Shown: positions 34,312-43,819, counted from the stretch's first letter. The stretch: DNA of 64,000 nucleotides from CBDFKB01 sp965248715 (GCA_965248715.1 CBDFKB010000005.1:1-64000); one strand, 5' to 3'. Notes: generated by a model from the sequence alone, not told the origin. A program made the numbers and translations.

Positions 34312-34686
34312 ATGAGACATACACCTAAACGCCATACCGATGCGGCTGATCGCACGGTCAAGGACATCCGGCGCAAGACGCGCAAGCGCTATTCGTCTGA
34401 AGACAAGATACGCATCGTCCTTGCCGGACTTCGTGGCGAGGACACGATTGCTGAGCTTTGTCGCCAGGAGGGTATTGCACAAAGCCAGTATTATTCTTGG
34501 TCCAAGGAGTTCCTCGAAGCGGGCAAGAAGCGCTTGGCAGGTGACACAACACGCGAGGCCAACACCGGTGAAGTACAGAGTCTGCGCCGTGAGGCGCGTG
34601 ATCTGAAAGAGGTTGTTGCTGAACAAACGCTTGAACTGCGCCTGCTCAAAAAAAGCATGATCGCAGATGGGGAGGATATCGAATGA
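34312..34686 (+). CDS. IS3-family transposase OrfA
   Basis: 124 residues with the helix-turn-helix YSSEDKIRIVLAGLRGEDTI and AELCRQEGIAQSQYYSWSKE, and a C-terminal leucine-zipper-like stretch (LRREARDLKEVVAEQTLELR). It overlaps OrfB by four bases (ATGA). Confidence 0.85.
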   Translation: MRHTPKRHTDAADRTVKDIRRKTRKRYSSEDKIRIVLAGLRGEDTIAELCRQEGIAQSQYYSWSKEFLEAGKKRLAGDTTREANTGEVQSLRREARDLKEVVAEQTLELRLLKKSMIADGEDIE

Positions 34687-35663
34687 GGTATCCTGCATCA
34701 GAGAAACTGGAGATCATACGGCTGGTTGAGCAATCACATTTACCGACCAAGCGAACTATCGATAAACTGGGCATTCCTCGAACCACGTTTTACCGATGGT
34801 ACGACAAGCATCTTATCGGCGGTGTCGAAGCTTTAGAAGATCGCTCTCCCAAGCCTTTGCGTGTCTGGAACCGTATTCCGGACGAGGTTCGCCAGCAGAT
34901 AGTCGATCTTGCACTGGAAGAGCCAGAGCTATCACCAAGAGAACTGGCTGTGCGGTTCACTGATATCCAAAGATACTTTGTCTCGGAGGCCAGCGTTTAC
35001 AGGCTGTTGAAGGCCCACGACCTCATCACCAGCCCAGCCTTTGTGGTGATCAAGGCTGCCGATGAGTTCCGTGACAAGACGACGGCCATCAATCAGATGT
35101 GGCAGACGGATTTTACCTACATCAAGATCGTTGGCTGGGGCTGGTATTATCTGTCGACCATTCTAGACGACTTCTCACGCTACGTAGTGGCCTGGAAACT
35201 GTGCGCCACAATGAAGACAAGTGATGTCACCGATACGCTGGAACTGGCCTTGCAGGCATCAGGCTGTGACCAGGTTACTGTTCAGCACAAACCACGATTG
35301 CTGTCTGACAACGGAGCCAGTTACGTCTCCGGTGAGCTTGCAGACTGGCTCGGCTCACAGGACATGGATCACGTTCGCGGTGCCCCATACCATCCACAAA
35401 CCCAAGGTAAGATCAAACGCTGGCATCAGACATTGAAGAACCGCATCCTGTTGGAAAACTACTTCCTACCCGGTGACCTCAACGCCAGCATTGAACGCTT
35501 CGTGGAGCACTACAACCACCATCGTTACCACGAGAGCCTCAAAAACCTCACTCCCGCAGACGTCTACTTCGGACGCGACCAAACCATTCTGCTCGAACGC
35601 GAAAGGATCAAACGCAACACATTCAAACAGCGGCGCTTGCAATACCGCAATCAAGCCGCATAA
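34683..35663 (+). CDS. IS3-family transposase OrfB
   Basis: 326 residues. An N-terminal helix-turn-helix (LGIPRTTFYRWYDKHLIGGV) precedes the DDE domain: first Asp in WQTDFTYIKIVGWGWYYLST, second in LLSDNGASYVSGEL, and Glu in the C-terminal segment near IERFVEHYNHHRYHESLKN. It appears intact. Confidence 0.88.
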   Translation: MRYPASEKLEIIRLVEQSHLPTKRTIDKLGIPRTTFYRWYDKHLIGGVEALEDRSPKPLRVWNRIPDEVRQQIVDLALEEPELSPRELAVRFTDIQRYFVSEASVYRLLKAHDLITSPAFVVIKAADEFRDKTTAINQMWQTDFTYIKIVGWGWYYLSTILDDFSRYVVAWKLCATMKTSDVTDTLELALQASGCDQVTVQHKPRLLSDNGASYVSGELADWLGSQDMDHVRGAPYHPQTQGKIKRWHQTLKNRILLENYFLPGDLNASIERFVEHYNHHRYHESLKNLTPADVYFGRDQTILLERERIKRNTFKQRRLQYRNQAA

Positions 35664-35703
35664 GATCAACAAAATGATGAGCCAATATCTCGCTTAATCT
35701 AAG

Positions 35704-35916
35704 CTGCAATCAAGCCTAAAAACCCTGACGACGGACAGTTGTTGCTCGGAATTTCCGGTTTTGGGTGAATTTGATCGTATGATTGAATTGGTTGGGCCCG
35801 ACAATTCATTTTTTGATATGTCACGTTTACCGCGTTCGGGTTGCAATGGGTCTATGGAGTGGGCCAAAATAAATGTTCTTTCGCATAAGGATCACCCTTT
35901 CCACATGTCACGTTGA
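35704..35916 (+). pseudogene. C-terminal fragment of an unidentified gene cut by IS3 A
   Basis: The plus-strand frame SEFPVLGEFDRMIELVGPDN, SFFDMSRLPRSGCNGSMEW up to HPFHMSR looks coding in composition but has no start and abuts the IS end. It is not the missing coupling-protein N-terminus, which would be on the minus strand. The family is unknown. Confidence 0.45.
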
Positions 35917-35979
35917 AAACTACCTTGTCCCAAGACAAAACTCAGAATCTATCTGACTGAATATTGGAGATTGCCATTA

Positions 35980-36804
35980 ATGAAAGTGCCCGGCCTATCC
36001 CGCAAATTTCAATTGCTCATAGAATACGGTGAGTACAATTCAATTCCGCAATTGGCCCAGAAATTCGATGTTGCCACCTCCACATTGTATGGATGGGGGC
36101 ACGGTGCCAATGATCGGTTAAGTGACACTTTGCCGAGTAAACATGTTGAAATGTTGATAAAAATTGCTGCGGCGTGTATTCCGGCACATTATCCCAATGA
36201 CCATGTGCAATCGCTGCTTGAAGGGCCACTATCCGAATTTGAAATCGAGTTAAAACTTCACACCCATCAATCTCTCAACACGATAATCAACAATGAAGCC
36301 TTGGTAGGATCGGGTCGCCTTATCCCAAAGTCCGTGAATGTAAATGCGGGTCTTATCGAAACCGATGACAAGGCGATAGACAGGTCTTCGCCAACCAGCA
36401 TTCCGATGGGAGAGTGGTTTCGAATAGAGTTTGATCTGACAAGAAAGGAAGGCCATTTCATTGCGTTACAACACGCAGATCAAAACTGGCGATTGTTGCC
36501 GACACATTTAATTAGCGCAAACAAACTTCTTCTATTGCCAGGACTAAAGATCAACGGCCAAAAGTCTTTTATGCGAGAACGTCGACAATCGGGAATGCAT
36601 CGCTTTATCGCCCTGCAGATAAACGAACCGCCACCGCAGGAAATTCATCGTTATCTGGCAGATGATATCGAATTGGACGGACAGGGGCTTCGATTGATTT
36701 CACAATTTTTTGACGAGCAACCCACGACCCGCCGCGAAGCCTATCTATTCCCAGTCAAAGTCAAGGCTCCACCTTCTCATTCCGCAGACCAGACAACTCC
36801 ATAA
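35980..36804 (+). CDS. Hypothetical protein with N-terminal helix-turn-helix
   Basis: 274 residues from MKVPGLSRKFQLL at 35980. The start contains a helix-turn-helix-like IPQLAQKFDVATSTLYGWGH. The second half is beta-rich (EWFRIEFDLTRKEGHFIALQ, ADQNWRLLPTHLISANKLLL), reminiscent of DUF4384-type domains, but I cannot assign it firmly. Its 3' end overlaps that of the convergent metallopeptidase gene by 44 bases, which suggests a linked, perhaps antagonistic, pair. Confidence 0.6.
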   Translation: MKVPGLSRKFQLLIEYGEYNSIPQLAQKFDVATSTLYGWGHGANDRLSDTLPSKHVEMLIKIAAACIPAHYPNDHVQSLLEGPLSEFEIELKLHTHQSLNTIINNEALVGSGRLIPKSVNVNAGLIETDDKAIDRSSPTSIPMGEWFRIEFDLTRKEGHFIALQHADQNWRLLPTHLISANKLLLLPGLKINGQKSFMRERRQSGMHRFIALQINEPPPQEIHRYLADDIELDGQGLRLISQFFDEQPTTRREAYLFPVKVKAPPSHSADQTTP

Positions 36805-37867
36805 TGATTTCATTGATAGGCATTAATTGACGCCATTCACGCGCTGCCGCCGTTTGAAGATTGGCTAATTGTAAATCAGGTGCATACTGAACTTCGTGTA
36901 TGTCTCTAAACAGGGCGCTGCCTTCTCCCATATCAATCAAGAATGTTTTTGCCTCTGCCCACATTGCAATTTGCACCACATCGCTGATTATATGAGCCAG
37001 AACATATTTCATATAGCGGGAAAATTTTTCATCCTTGTTCGAAGAATTTGATCGGACGAAGGATTCTCCATCACCAGTTTTTAATTCTGCATCTTCATAT
37101 AAATAATATTGAAAGAGTTGAGCAAACAAGGTGAAAAAACGTGAGGCAACTTTTGGATATGTCCGTTCCTTGGAAACGGTTTTTGTTTCTGCCTTTTCCA
37201 TCAATGCCATGACCACAAAAACCGCAGCGGCCTCTATGCGAAATCGTCCCCATTCGCTTTCTGCATAAACACCGAACATAATTTCTGTGGCTTCATTGTC
37301 AGCTTGAAGCTCCAAACAGGGGCGTATCAATTTTTGTTCTGTGGTTGATAATTTTTCCTGTAACAATTTTAAGAGATTGTTTGAAGAAGACGTTTCTTCC
37401 GATGTAACTGGTTCTGTTTCGACAAGTGCGGCGACATTGAGCAGCTCAAGGTGCCCCAACCGAACGTGCATCAGCTCATGTAAAACAAGCCAACTGAGTG
37501 ACAAATGAGCGAGGCGTTCCAATTTGAGCGGAGAACCGTCGAGATCTCTTGTCCTGTTTCCCTGATTATCCAGTAGGATTGCACCTTCCCAAGATTGCTT
37601 CCACAGGACATCAATTTCTCGGATGCATTGCGAGCTGACTTCAATGATCGAGAGGCTGTCTGACTGACGGGCACGCGCATGAAAATTGTGATCATTAAGT
37701 AGGGTAACTTGAATATCGACAGGAAAAGCTATTCCCATGCCCTGTTCATATCGCTGAAGCGCTTCAGCAAATGCACTGTTTAAACGCTTTGAATAATCAA
37801 CTTGGGTAGACGGCAAATTCGAGGCCTCATTTATGGAACACTGCAACCTATTTGCTAAAACCGTCAT
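36761..37867 (-). CDS. Putative zinc metallopeptidase (HELMH ... ELQAD)
   Basis: 368 residues. Residues 126-141 read WLVLHELMHVRLGHLE, a gluzincin HExxH site, and 186-190 read ELQAD, the usual third-ligand helix. The rest is helical with no secretion signal, so the enzyme should be cytoplasmic. It resembles M48-like and ImmA/IrrE-like peptidases only in the motif; overall sequence is unfamiliar. It is convergent with, and overlaps, the HTH-containing gene. ImmA-type peptidases of mobile elements cleave a partner repressor, so such a role is possible. Confidence 0.65.
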   Translation of the reverse strand: MTVLANRLQCSINEASNLPSTQVDYSKRLNSAFAEALQRYEQGMGIAFPVDIQVTLLNDHNFHARARQSDSLSIIEVSSQCIREIDVLWKQSWEGAILLDNQGNRTRDLDGSPLKLERLAHLSLSWLVLHELMHVRLGHLELLNVAALVETEPVTSEETSSSNNLLKLLQEKLSTTEQKLIRPCLELQADNEATEIMFGVYAESEWGRFRIEAAAVFVVMALMEKAETKTVSKERTYPKVASRFFTLFAQLFQYYLYEDAELKTGDGESFVRSNSSNKDEKFSRYMKYVLAHIISDVVQIAMWAEAKTFLIDMGEGSALFRDIHEVQYAPDLQLANLQTAAAREWRQLMPINEIIMELSGLRNEKVEP

Positions 37868-38386
37868 GGAGAAAAATCAACTCATCTATCAATAGTTCAT
37901 GAGTTGTTTGGCTGTCCGGGCGGGTGCTACTACGCGCAGAGCGCTTTACCGAACCTAGCAAGATGTTTCGGCCCATTCGGGTGACGCCCCCTGACAGAAA
38001 AATAAGACAGAAGAATAAGAATGTGGCGTCATAAATGCCGCCGCGTGTTTTGATGCCCGTTCCATCGGGCATGGAAACCTAAGTCAAGCTTCGCACAGTC
38101 TTTGAAATTTTCAATCGCTTTTTCCCGTAAGCGGTTCCAGCCAAACGCGATGCGTTTGGGGAAGCCGCTAAACGGTCCCCCACAAAAGCAATTGATAATT
38201 GAAAAGCCAGTGCAGCAATCGTCCAAATATCAGTCGCCCCAACATAGTTGAGTCGGCCTTTTTGTTGTGGCCGACACTATGTGTCCACCACGTGGTTTTG
38301 GACGCTCGCCGCTGGGCAAGGTTTCATGCGCGGGGTAGTGGAAAAGAAATTTCGCGTTTTTGAAACAGCAAGAAAGCGAGAAAGAC
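37868..38386. other. Non-coding region upstream of ardA with dyads
   Basis: About 520 bases between the divergent peptidase and ardA genes. Short frames are not convincing. Two dyads are near the ardA side: GACACTATGTGTC (38273-38285) and GTCCACCACGTGGTTTTGGA (38283-38302), possible operators for element genes. Confidence 0.4.
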
Positions 38387-38896
38387 ATGACCCTACTATT
38401 TTACGCCCAGCCCTATGACATTTCAGCGGAAGGGTTCTATTTCCGCGCCGCAGAGCAATACGTCAAGAATGCCGCGAGCTGTAAAAACAGTTACGGCGGG
38501 CTGATTGAAGAATTTGAAATCCAGCTTATCGAGGGTGATCTGATTGATTGCGCCCTCGCTAAAGCTTGGGGCTTGAGCCAAGGTAACTTTGCGCCGTATA
38601 TTGATGCCGCGAATGATTGGGATGAAAACGACAAACACAGCTTCATTCTGGCAGTTGGCGAATGCGGATATTGCTTTGATGCCGACAAAGTTAGTCCATC
38701 GGATTTTGATGTCACCATCCACCATGTGGATTCCATGCGTGACCTAGCAATTGAATTCGTCGAAGAAGGCCTGTTTGGCGATATCCCAGAACCATTTCAA
38801 TTCTACATTGATTATGACGCCATCGCCCGTGATTTATCTATGGATTATTCCGAGGCGATTATCGCTGGAGAACGTCTGATCTTCCGATGTGGATAG
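38387..38896 (+). CDS. ardA: Antirestriction protein ArdA
   Basis: 169 residues from MTLLFYAQPYDISAEGFYF. ArdA features are the elongated acidic fold and the conserved block YGGLIEEFEIQLIEGDLIDC, and the anti-restriction-type SMDYSEAIIAGERLIFRCG near the end. ArdA mimics B-form DNA and blocks type I restriction enzymes while an element enters a new host. It precedes a ParB-like gene, an arrangement typical of plasmids and integrative elements of alphaproteobacteria. Confidence 0.9.
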   Translation: MTLLFYAQPYDISAEGFYFRAAEQYVKNAASCKNSYGGLIEEFEIQLIEGDLIDCALAKAWGLSQGNFAPYIDAANDWDENDKHSFILAVGECGYCFDADKVSPSDFDVTIHHVDSMRDLAIEFVEEGLFGDIPEPFQFYIDYDAIARDLSMDYSEAIIAGERLIFRCG

Positions 38897-38993
38897 GGCG
38901 GGATTGTAGCCTTCAGTCCAGTTTTTTAGAAACACAAAAAGCTGGCTTGAGGGGTGCAATTTCGCATCACAAAAATCCAACGGAGAAAAGACC

Positions 38994-40817
38994 ATGGAAC
39001 TACAACATATTGAAATTGAGAATTTAGAAACCACCAAGCTGAATGTTCGCAAAATCGGTGCGAAAGATATCGCCGATATTCTGCCCAGCATTCGCTCATT
39101 GGGCGTTTTGCAACCTTTGCTGGTTCGTAAGACAAGAGGCGAGGAGTGCGGACACGCAGTGTCAGGCACGACAGGGAAACAAATAAGTGAAGGATACGAG
39201 ATTATCGCAGGACAACGCCGCTATCATGCGGCGGTGAAAGTTGCGGAGGAGAAGGCAGAAGAAGCCACAGAAACAGGCGCAAGCGAAGAAAGCCCCGACA
39301 CTGCGTGTCTGCCGTGTATCATCATGGAAGAGGGTGACGATGCCAAAGCGATTGAAGCTTCACTGGCAGAAAACATCACCCGTCTGCCCATGGATGAGAT
39401 TGACCAATACAAAGCCTTTGCCGCACTGGTGAAGAAGGGCAAAACAATTGAAGATATTGCAGGCGATTTTGGTGTTACCACACGCCTTGTCAAACAACGC
39501 TTGGCAATTGCCAATTTAATTGCACCGATCTTATCTGCCTACCGCAAGGATGATCTTTGCGCCGATACCATCCGCCAATTGACCCTTGCCACCAAACGCC
39601 AGCAAAAAGACTGGTGGGCGCTGTTTACCAGTGAGGACGAATACGCCCCCCAACATCGTGCCTTGAAAGAATGGTTGTTTGGTGGTGCTGAAATTCCCGT
39701 TGAAAACGCTCTGTTCGATGTTGAACATTATGGCGGCGGTATCGTCACCGATTTGTTCAGCGAAAATCGTTATTTTGATGATGCGACAAAGTTTTGGGAA
39801 TTACAAAACACAGCCATTGCCGAAGCCAAGGAACGCTACCAAAGCAATGGTTGGCAGGAAGTTACTATTCTGGATGTGGGCAAATACTGGCACGAATGGG
39901 AGCATGTCAAATCTCCGAAGACCAAAGGTGGGCATGTCTATGTGAGCATCGCCAAAGATGGAGAAGTCACATTCCATGAGGGGTATCTCACTGAGAAACT
40001 GGCCAAGAAAATTGCAAGGGTTGAAAGTGGTGAAGTAGTTGAGGACAATAATCCCGAGCGCCCCGAACTGACCAAGGTCATGCAGAACTATCTTGACCTT
40101 CACCGTCATGCGGCTGTGCGGTGTGAGGTTCTAAACCATCAAAGCGTTGCCTTGCGTTTAGCAGTGGCGCAAATGATTGCAGGGTCTGATCTATGGACAA
40201 TTAATAGTGACCCTCAAAAGGCCAATACGGACGCAATCAAGGAAAGTCTGGCCACCAATAAGGCAGAAGCCCTATTTGCCAATGAACGTAGCCGTGTCCG
40301 TACCTTGCTCGGTTTGAAAGGCCATGATGACACGCTTGTTTATAAAAAGGATGATTGGGACAAGTCCCATGATTTGCACCAGATATTTGTCAAGCTGGAA
40401 GAATTGTCAGACGAGGAGGTCATACCGGTTCTGACATTTGTTGTTGCAGAAACCCTGCCTTGTGGTTCTGCTACCGTGGAAGGGCTTGGCGCGCAATTAT
40501 GTGTTGATATGGCTGACCATTGGTCGCTTGAGGATGCTTCCACACAAAGTGTGTTCTTTGACCTCATGAAAGATAAAGAAGCCATCAACGCCATGGTAAA
40601 GCAAGTTGGCGGCAAGGCAACAGCAGACGCGCATGTTTCCTCCACTGCCAAAGTGCAGAAACAGATTATTGCTGATTGTCTCAACGGGGTACGCACGCCC
40701 AAACAACCAAACTGGCAACCGCGCTACATGGATTTTCCGTGTGGCACATACACCAAACGTGGCGGTATTGATGCTGTGACCCGCTGGAAGCAGGTCAAAA
40801 AGCACTACGCTTCATAA
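38994..40817 (+). CDS. ParB/RepB-like nuclease-domain protein
   Basis: 607 residues with GGAGAAAAGACC before the ATG. The ParB N-domain is clear: NVRKIGAKDIADILPSIRSL, GVLQPLLVRK, then YEIIAGQRRYHAAVKVAEE and EASLAENITRLPMDEIDQYK, followed by the KorB/ParB helix-turn-helix (TIEDIAGDFGVTTRLVKQRL). A long C-terminal region replaces the short dimer domain of chromosomal ParB. No parA gene is adjacent. Such proteins are common on mobile elements, where they may act as regulators or nuclease-like factors rather than in partition. Confidence 0.85.
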   Translation: MELQHIEIENLETTKLNVRKIGAKDIADILPSIRSLGVLQPLLVRKTRGEECGHAVSGTTGKQISEGYEIIAGQRRYHAAVKVAEEKAEEATETGASEESPDTACLPCIIMEEGDDAKAIEASLAENITRLPMDEIDQYKAFAALVKKGKTIEDIAGDFGVTTRLVKQRLAIANLIAPILSAYRKDDLCADTIRQLTLATKRQQKDWWALFTSEDEYAPQHRALKEWLFGGAEIPVENALFDVEHYGGGIVTDLFSENRYFDDATKFWELQNTAIAEAKERYQSNGWQEVTILDVGKYWHEWEHVKSPKTKGGHVYVSIAKDGEVTFHEGYLTEKLAKKIARVESGEVVEDNNPERPELTKVMQNYLDLHRHAAVRCEVLNHQSVALRLAVAQMIAGSDLWTINSDPQKANTDAIKESLATNKAEALFANERSRVRTLLGLKGHDDTLVYKKDDWDKSHDLHQIFVKLEELSDEEVIPVLTFVVAETLPCGSATVEGLGAQLCVDMADHWSLEDASTQSVFFDLMKDKEAINAMVKQVGGKATADAHVSSTAKVQKQIIADCLNGVRTPKQPNWQPRYMDFPCGTYTKRGGIDAVTRWKQVKKHYAS

Positions 40818-40917
40818 GGTGCCAAGAAATCACCCCGCCCAGACACCATTCCTTGGGCGGGTGGTTTTTCAAATCTCTGGTAGTAATTTGAATAATAAGA
40901 TAAAATGAAATCATACA

Positions 40918-41262
40918 ATGACAAACGACATATTAAAGAACGCCCAAACTTCAAAGTTGAACGACTTGCTTCGGCAGACCCTTCTAACAGGGAAAGTTGA
41001 ATTGAGCGAAGGGGTGCAAGCACTCCCGACCTCCACCCAGCAGAAATTACTGGATGGTGTCAAAAATTTCGCCACCTTCGCGCCCCAAGACGATAATTTC
41101 AAAGAACGTGATTACGGCGCATTTGAATGTGGAGAGCATGATATATTTTGGTTGATCGATTACTACGATGAAGACAGCCACTATCTAAGCGATGATCCCG
41201 CCAATCTTGAAAAGACAAACCGCGTCTTAAGAATTATGCTGGTCGAAGAGTACGGTGTCTAA
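40918..41262 (+). CDS. DUF3768 domain protein
   Basis: 114 residues. The family pattern is visible: KLNDLLRQTLLTGKVELSEG, FATFAPQDDNFKERDYGAFE, IFWLIDYYDEDSHYLSDDPA and a closing RVLRIMLVEEYGV. Function unknown; members are common on plasmids and integrative elements. It follows the ParB-like gene by 100 bases in the same direction. Confidence 0.82.
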   Translation: MTNDILKNAQTSKLNDLLRQTLLTGKVELSEGVQALPTSTQQKLLDGVKNFATFAPQDDNFKERDYGAFECGEHDIFWLIDYYDEDSHYLSDDPANLEKTNRVLRIMLVEEYGV

Positions 41263-41361
41263 TCGCGGTGCGCTTCGTAGAATGAACGCAAAACCGCATT
41301 CATGCGTCCTTGATATCCGCGCCCCTGCTTTTTGAACTCAGTGATAATCCCAGATTCAAAC

Positions 41362-41655
41362 TTAGCGCCATTGCTCTGGTAATTGCTGGCGAATATTTCG
41401 AATGGTGGCAATGCGGATTACGCTTCGCCTAATTTCATAAATCACATAATGGGAACGATAGGTGAAACGGCGTAGATTTCCGCTAAGCTCACTTTGCACG
41501 ACACGCCCCATTTTTGGATTGTCGGTCAATAGATCAAAACTGTAGAACAGGCCATCAAGATATTCATCGGCTTGCGCTTCGTCAAAATACCTTATCGTGT
41601 ATCGGGCAATTTCTTTAATGTTGGAACGCGCTAGCTCCGATAGTTCATATTCCAT
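41362..41655 (-). CDS. parE: ParE/RelE-superfamily toxin
   Basis: 97 residues. ELSELARSNIKEIARYTIRY, the central PKMGRVVQSELSGNLRRFTY and the terminal HYVIYEIRRSVIRIATIRNI are standard ParE features. ParE toxins inhibit DNA gyrase. The start overlaps the end of the antitoxin gene by 11 bases. Appears intact. Confidence 0.88.
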   Translation of the reverse strand: MEYELSELARSNIKEIARYTIRYFDEAQADEYLDGLFYSFDLLTDNPKMGRVVQSELSGNLRRFTYRSHYVIYEIRRSVIRIATIRNIRQQLPEQWR

Positions 41656-41866
41656 GCTTCAAATCGTCTAGCACTTCGCGCATAATTTCTGTCTTGCTTG
41701 CTTTTAGAGCCGCTGAGCCTTTTAGACCCTGTTCAACATCGCGCATGATAACGGCGTGTTGTTCCCCAGAGCTAAGAGAATGCCAAAGCGCCATATCCTC
41801 ATCTGTGGGAAATACAGTTGAGGAGAAATTGATTTTGGAAACGTCAATCGTATCAGTTTGGCTCAT
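41645..41866 (-). CDS. parD: ParD-like antitoxin
   Basis: 73 residues upstream of and overlapping parE. Acidic, with SSTVFPTDEDMALWHSLSSG at the N-terminal side and a helical LKASKTEIMREVLDDLKHG end. The ribbon-helix-helix is weakly recognisable, so the assignment rests partly on position. With parE it would stabilise the element. Confidence 0.75.
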   Translation of the reverse strand: MSQTDTIDVSKINFSSTVFPTDEDMALWHSLSSGEQHAVIMRDVEQGLKGSAALKASKTEIMREVLDDLKHGI

Positions 41867-41924
41867 AACCCCATTATATCATCTTATTGACGTATTTGGG
41901 AAGCTTTTTTGACCGGTTAAACCG

Positions 41925-42491
41925 TTAGCAGAAATCGCCTTCTACTCGTTTAATTGATCGGGTCACGGTCAAAGGCGCAACATCATACAAGGCGGCAATC
42001 TCGCCAATGCTTGCAGACTTCGTTTCAAGCTTCAATTTCGCCGAACGGATTTCGCGTACCGTCATTTTTGGCGGTCTGCCAAGGATAACGCCACGGGCTC
42101 TGGCTTCACGCAATCCTTCAATCGTACGCTCAGAAGTCTTCATGCGATCACGCTCTGCGGCGGCGGCATTGGAAACATAGGCGTGATACTTATCGCCAGT
42201 GCTGATATCAATTTCTGCATCTGCGGCCTTAAACCGAATGCCGCGCCGTTTGAACATTTTGGCATGATAAACGGCATCTTCAACATTACGAAACGCTCGA
42301 TCTAAATCCCAAATATAGAAGGTGTCATCTTCTTCAAGTAAATCAACCACTTCATTGAACACAGGGCGATCCTTGACCGTTGCGGCGGAAAACCTCTCCA
42401 AATAGAGCCTGTCGCACAGGCCTTCCAATCCCCTGATTTGACGATCAGGTCTTTGACCTCTGGTGCTAACCCGTAAATATCCGTAGATCAT
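41925..42491 (-). CDS. Small serine recombinase (resolvase/invertase family)
   Basis: 188 residues. IYGYLRVSTRGQRPDRQIRG holds the catalytic Ser; FYIWDLDRAFRNVEDAVYHA and AAAERDRMKTSERTIEGLRE follow, with the DNA-binding hinge ARGVILGRPPKMT and a C-terminal helix-turn-helix (SIGEIAALYDVAPLTVTRSI). Distinct from the large recombinase of the left edge; probably a resolvase for the element or a resident transposon. Confidence 0.85.
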   Translation of the reverse strand: MIYGYLRVSTRGQRPDRQIRGLEGLCDRLYLERFSAATVKDRPVFNEVVDLLEEDDTFYIWDLDRAFRNVEDAVYHAKMFKRRGIRFKAADAEIDISTGDKYHAYVSNAAAAERDRMKTSERTIEGLREARARGVILGRPPKMTVREIRSAKLKLETKSASIGEIAALYDVAPLTVTRSIKRVEGDFC

Positions 42492-42675
42492 AATATCTTC
42501 CTATTTCAATGAGTTAATAGCCTCTTATCCTCTTCAATAACGGTCCTTTTTGAATTCCAATGTTTCTGCGGGTTTTGCGCAATGCGCTATGATTAAACCC
42601 TTGAATTCACATTATTCTATAATTATTATAGCAAATCAACGCGTCAATATTCAAATATATCATAATTTACCGTTA

Positions 42676-43035
42676 ATGATGAGTATTAATTATACAAGAC
42701 TAAGTAAATATTCACGTATTTCTATAATAATACTTAGTATGATTGCTGGGAATGCGGCGAGTGCCGAGAGCTTAAACGCAGGCTTTGTGCTGAATAAGAT
42801 GAATGGCGATCAGCAGGTGAGTTACATCGCGGGCGTGATTGAGGGTTTAGCCTATTCGCGTTATTTGAACGACAAGCCAAGCGAAGTAGGAATGCAATGC
42901 GTTTATGATTGGTACGCCAAGAATACAGGATCGGCCAGAAAGCGTAAAACGATGACCGCATTTTTCAAGCGCCATGCAGATAAACCAGTGGGTGTGCTGT
43001 TACATGTTTTAATCAAAAAACAGTGCGGAGCATAG
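42676..43035 (+). CDS. Secreted hypothetical protein
   Basis: 119 residues from the ATG at 42676 (or 42679). A signal peptide is visible (ISIIILSMIAGNAASA). The mature part has GDQQVSYIAGVIEGLAYSRY and a C-terminal HVLIKKQCGA, a pattern resembling the small Rap1a/Tai-like periplasmic fold, with two Cys likely bonded. The longer frame to 42550 starts in AT-rich leader. It overlaps or nearly abuts the next gene. Confidence 0.55.
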   Translation: MMSINYTRLSKYSRISIIILSMIAGNAASAESLNAGFVLNKMNGDQQVSYIAGVIEGLAYSRYLNDKPSEVGMQCVYDWYAKNTGSARKRKTMTAFFKRHADKPVGVLLHVLIKKQCGA

Positions 43036-43036
43036 A

Positions 43037-43819
43037 TTGATTGAATTGAGTGAACATTTTGGGGATGATACGCGGCGCGATAATTCTGAATCCACGCGCC
43101 GTCGCAAATGGTTTCTGAAAGCCAGACAGGACAAAATCCGCCAGATGGACGTGGCGGAAGACGCGGCAGAAACAAATCTTTCAACAGCTGTAACTTTGTC
43201 CATTGCCACTGATATGCAGATTGAGCAGTTCAAAGACAAGCTGGAACTTTACGATGCCGCTGTGATCGAAGCGCTTGAGGATAATCAGGAACAATTGCAA
43301 ATTGTTCGAGAACGATTGGCTCAAATTGAAATACGCATCCGGTCCATGCTCGATCAAGCGTATGTGCATGATGATGGTCGACGAATGTTCAAAAGTGAAG
43401 ATGGTAGCTTCGTCATTGATGAACAGGGCAATGATGTGTCGCTTGACCAAGTTGACCCAAATTTAATTGAAGGTCCAACGGCTGAAATATATCTCAAAGA
43501 ATTAAATTCCCTGAACTCAAATTTGCTACACGAGCAGGAGCTTCTTGTAGAACGCGAGCAACTTCACAATACCCAAGACCTCATTCATGAAAAGCAAGAG
43601 GCGCTCGAAAGCGGAACCTCCACCACTCAAGATTTGGAAGATTACGATAACGAAGTTTTTGACGCATTGCCGCAATCTGCTCGTGATAAATTATCAGATG
43701 ATATGAACCCGCTCGCCAATGCGCCAAACCTGACATCCAGTTTTACATCACCGTCAAACCCAATCGCGCCTGCCGCACCAGCATCTGCGCCAATCCAACA
43801 ATTCGGATTTGATGGATAG
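43037..43819 (+). CDS. Coiled-coil hypothetical protein
   Basis: 260 residues. It begins with a basic segment (STRRRKWFLKARQDKIRQMD) and has two coiled-coil stretches (about 60-105 and 155-190), then a Pro/Ala/Ser-rich tail (SPSNPIAPAAPASAPIQQFG). No membrane segment. It starts two bases after the secreted protein gene. Function unknown; proteins of this look occur in conjugative or partition loci. Confidence 0.6.
   Translation: MIELSEHFGDDTRRDNSESTRRRKWFLKARQDKIRQMDVAEDAAETNLSTAVTLSIATDMQIEQFKDKLELYDAAVIEALEDNQEQLQIVRERLAQIEIRIRSMLDQAYVHDDGRRMFKSEDGSFVIDEQGNDVSLDQVDPNLIEGPTAEIYLKELNSLNSNLLHEQELLVEREQLHNTQDLIHEKQEALESGTSTTQDLEDYDNEVFDALPQSARDKLSDDMNPLANAPNLTSSFTSPSNPIAPAAPASAPIQQFGFDG

Larger units (their letters stand above)
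34264..35697 (+). mobile_element. IS3-family insertion sequence A
   Basis: The ends share TTAAGSGAGA and TTGGCTCATC as inverted repeats (left at about 34267, right ending about 35697). Two overlapping frames encode OrfA and a DDE OrfB. I see no short target duplication, and both neighbours are truncated, which suggests a deletion or rearrangement at this copy. Confidence 0.82.

Noticed and set aside
37848..38072. 74-residue minus-strand frame upstream of the peptidase gene
   Set aside because: Overlaps the peptidase start, has no ribosome site and no family likeness.
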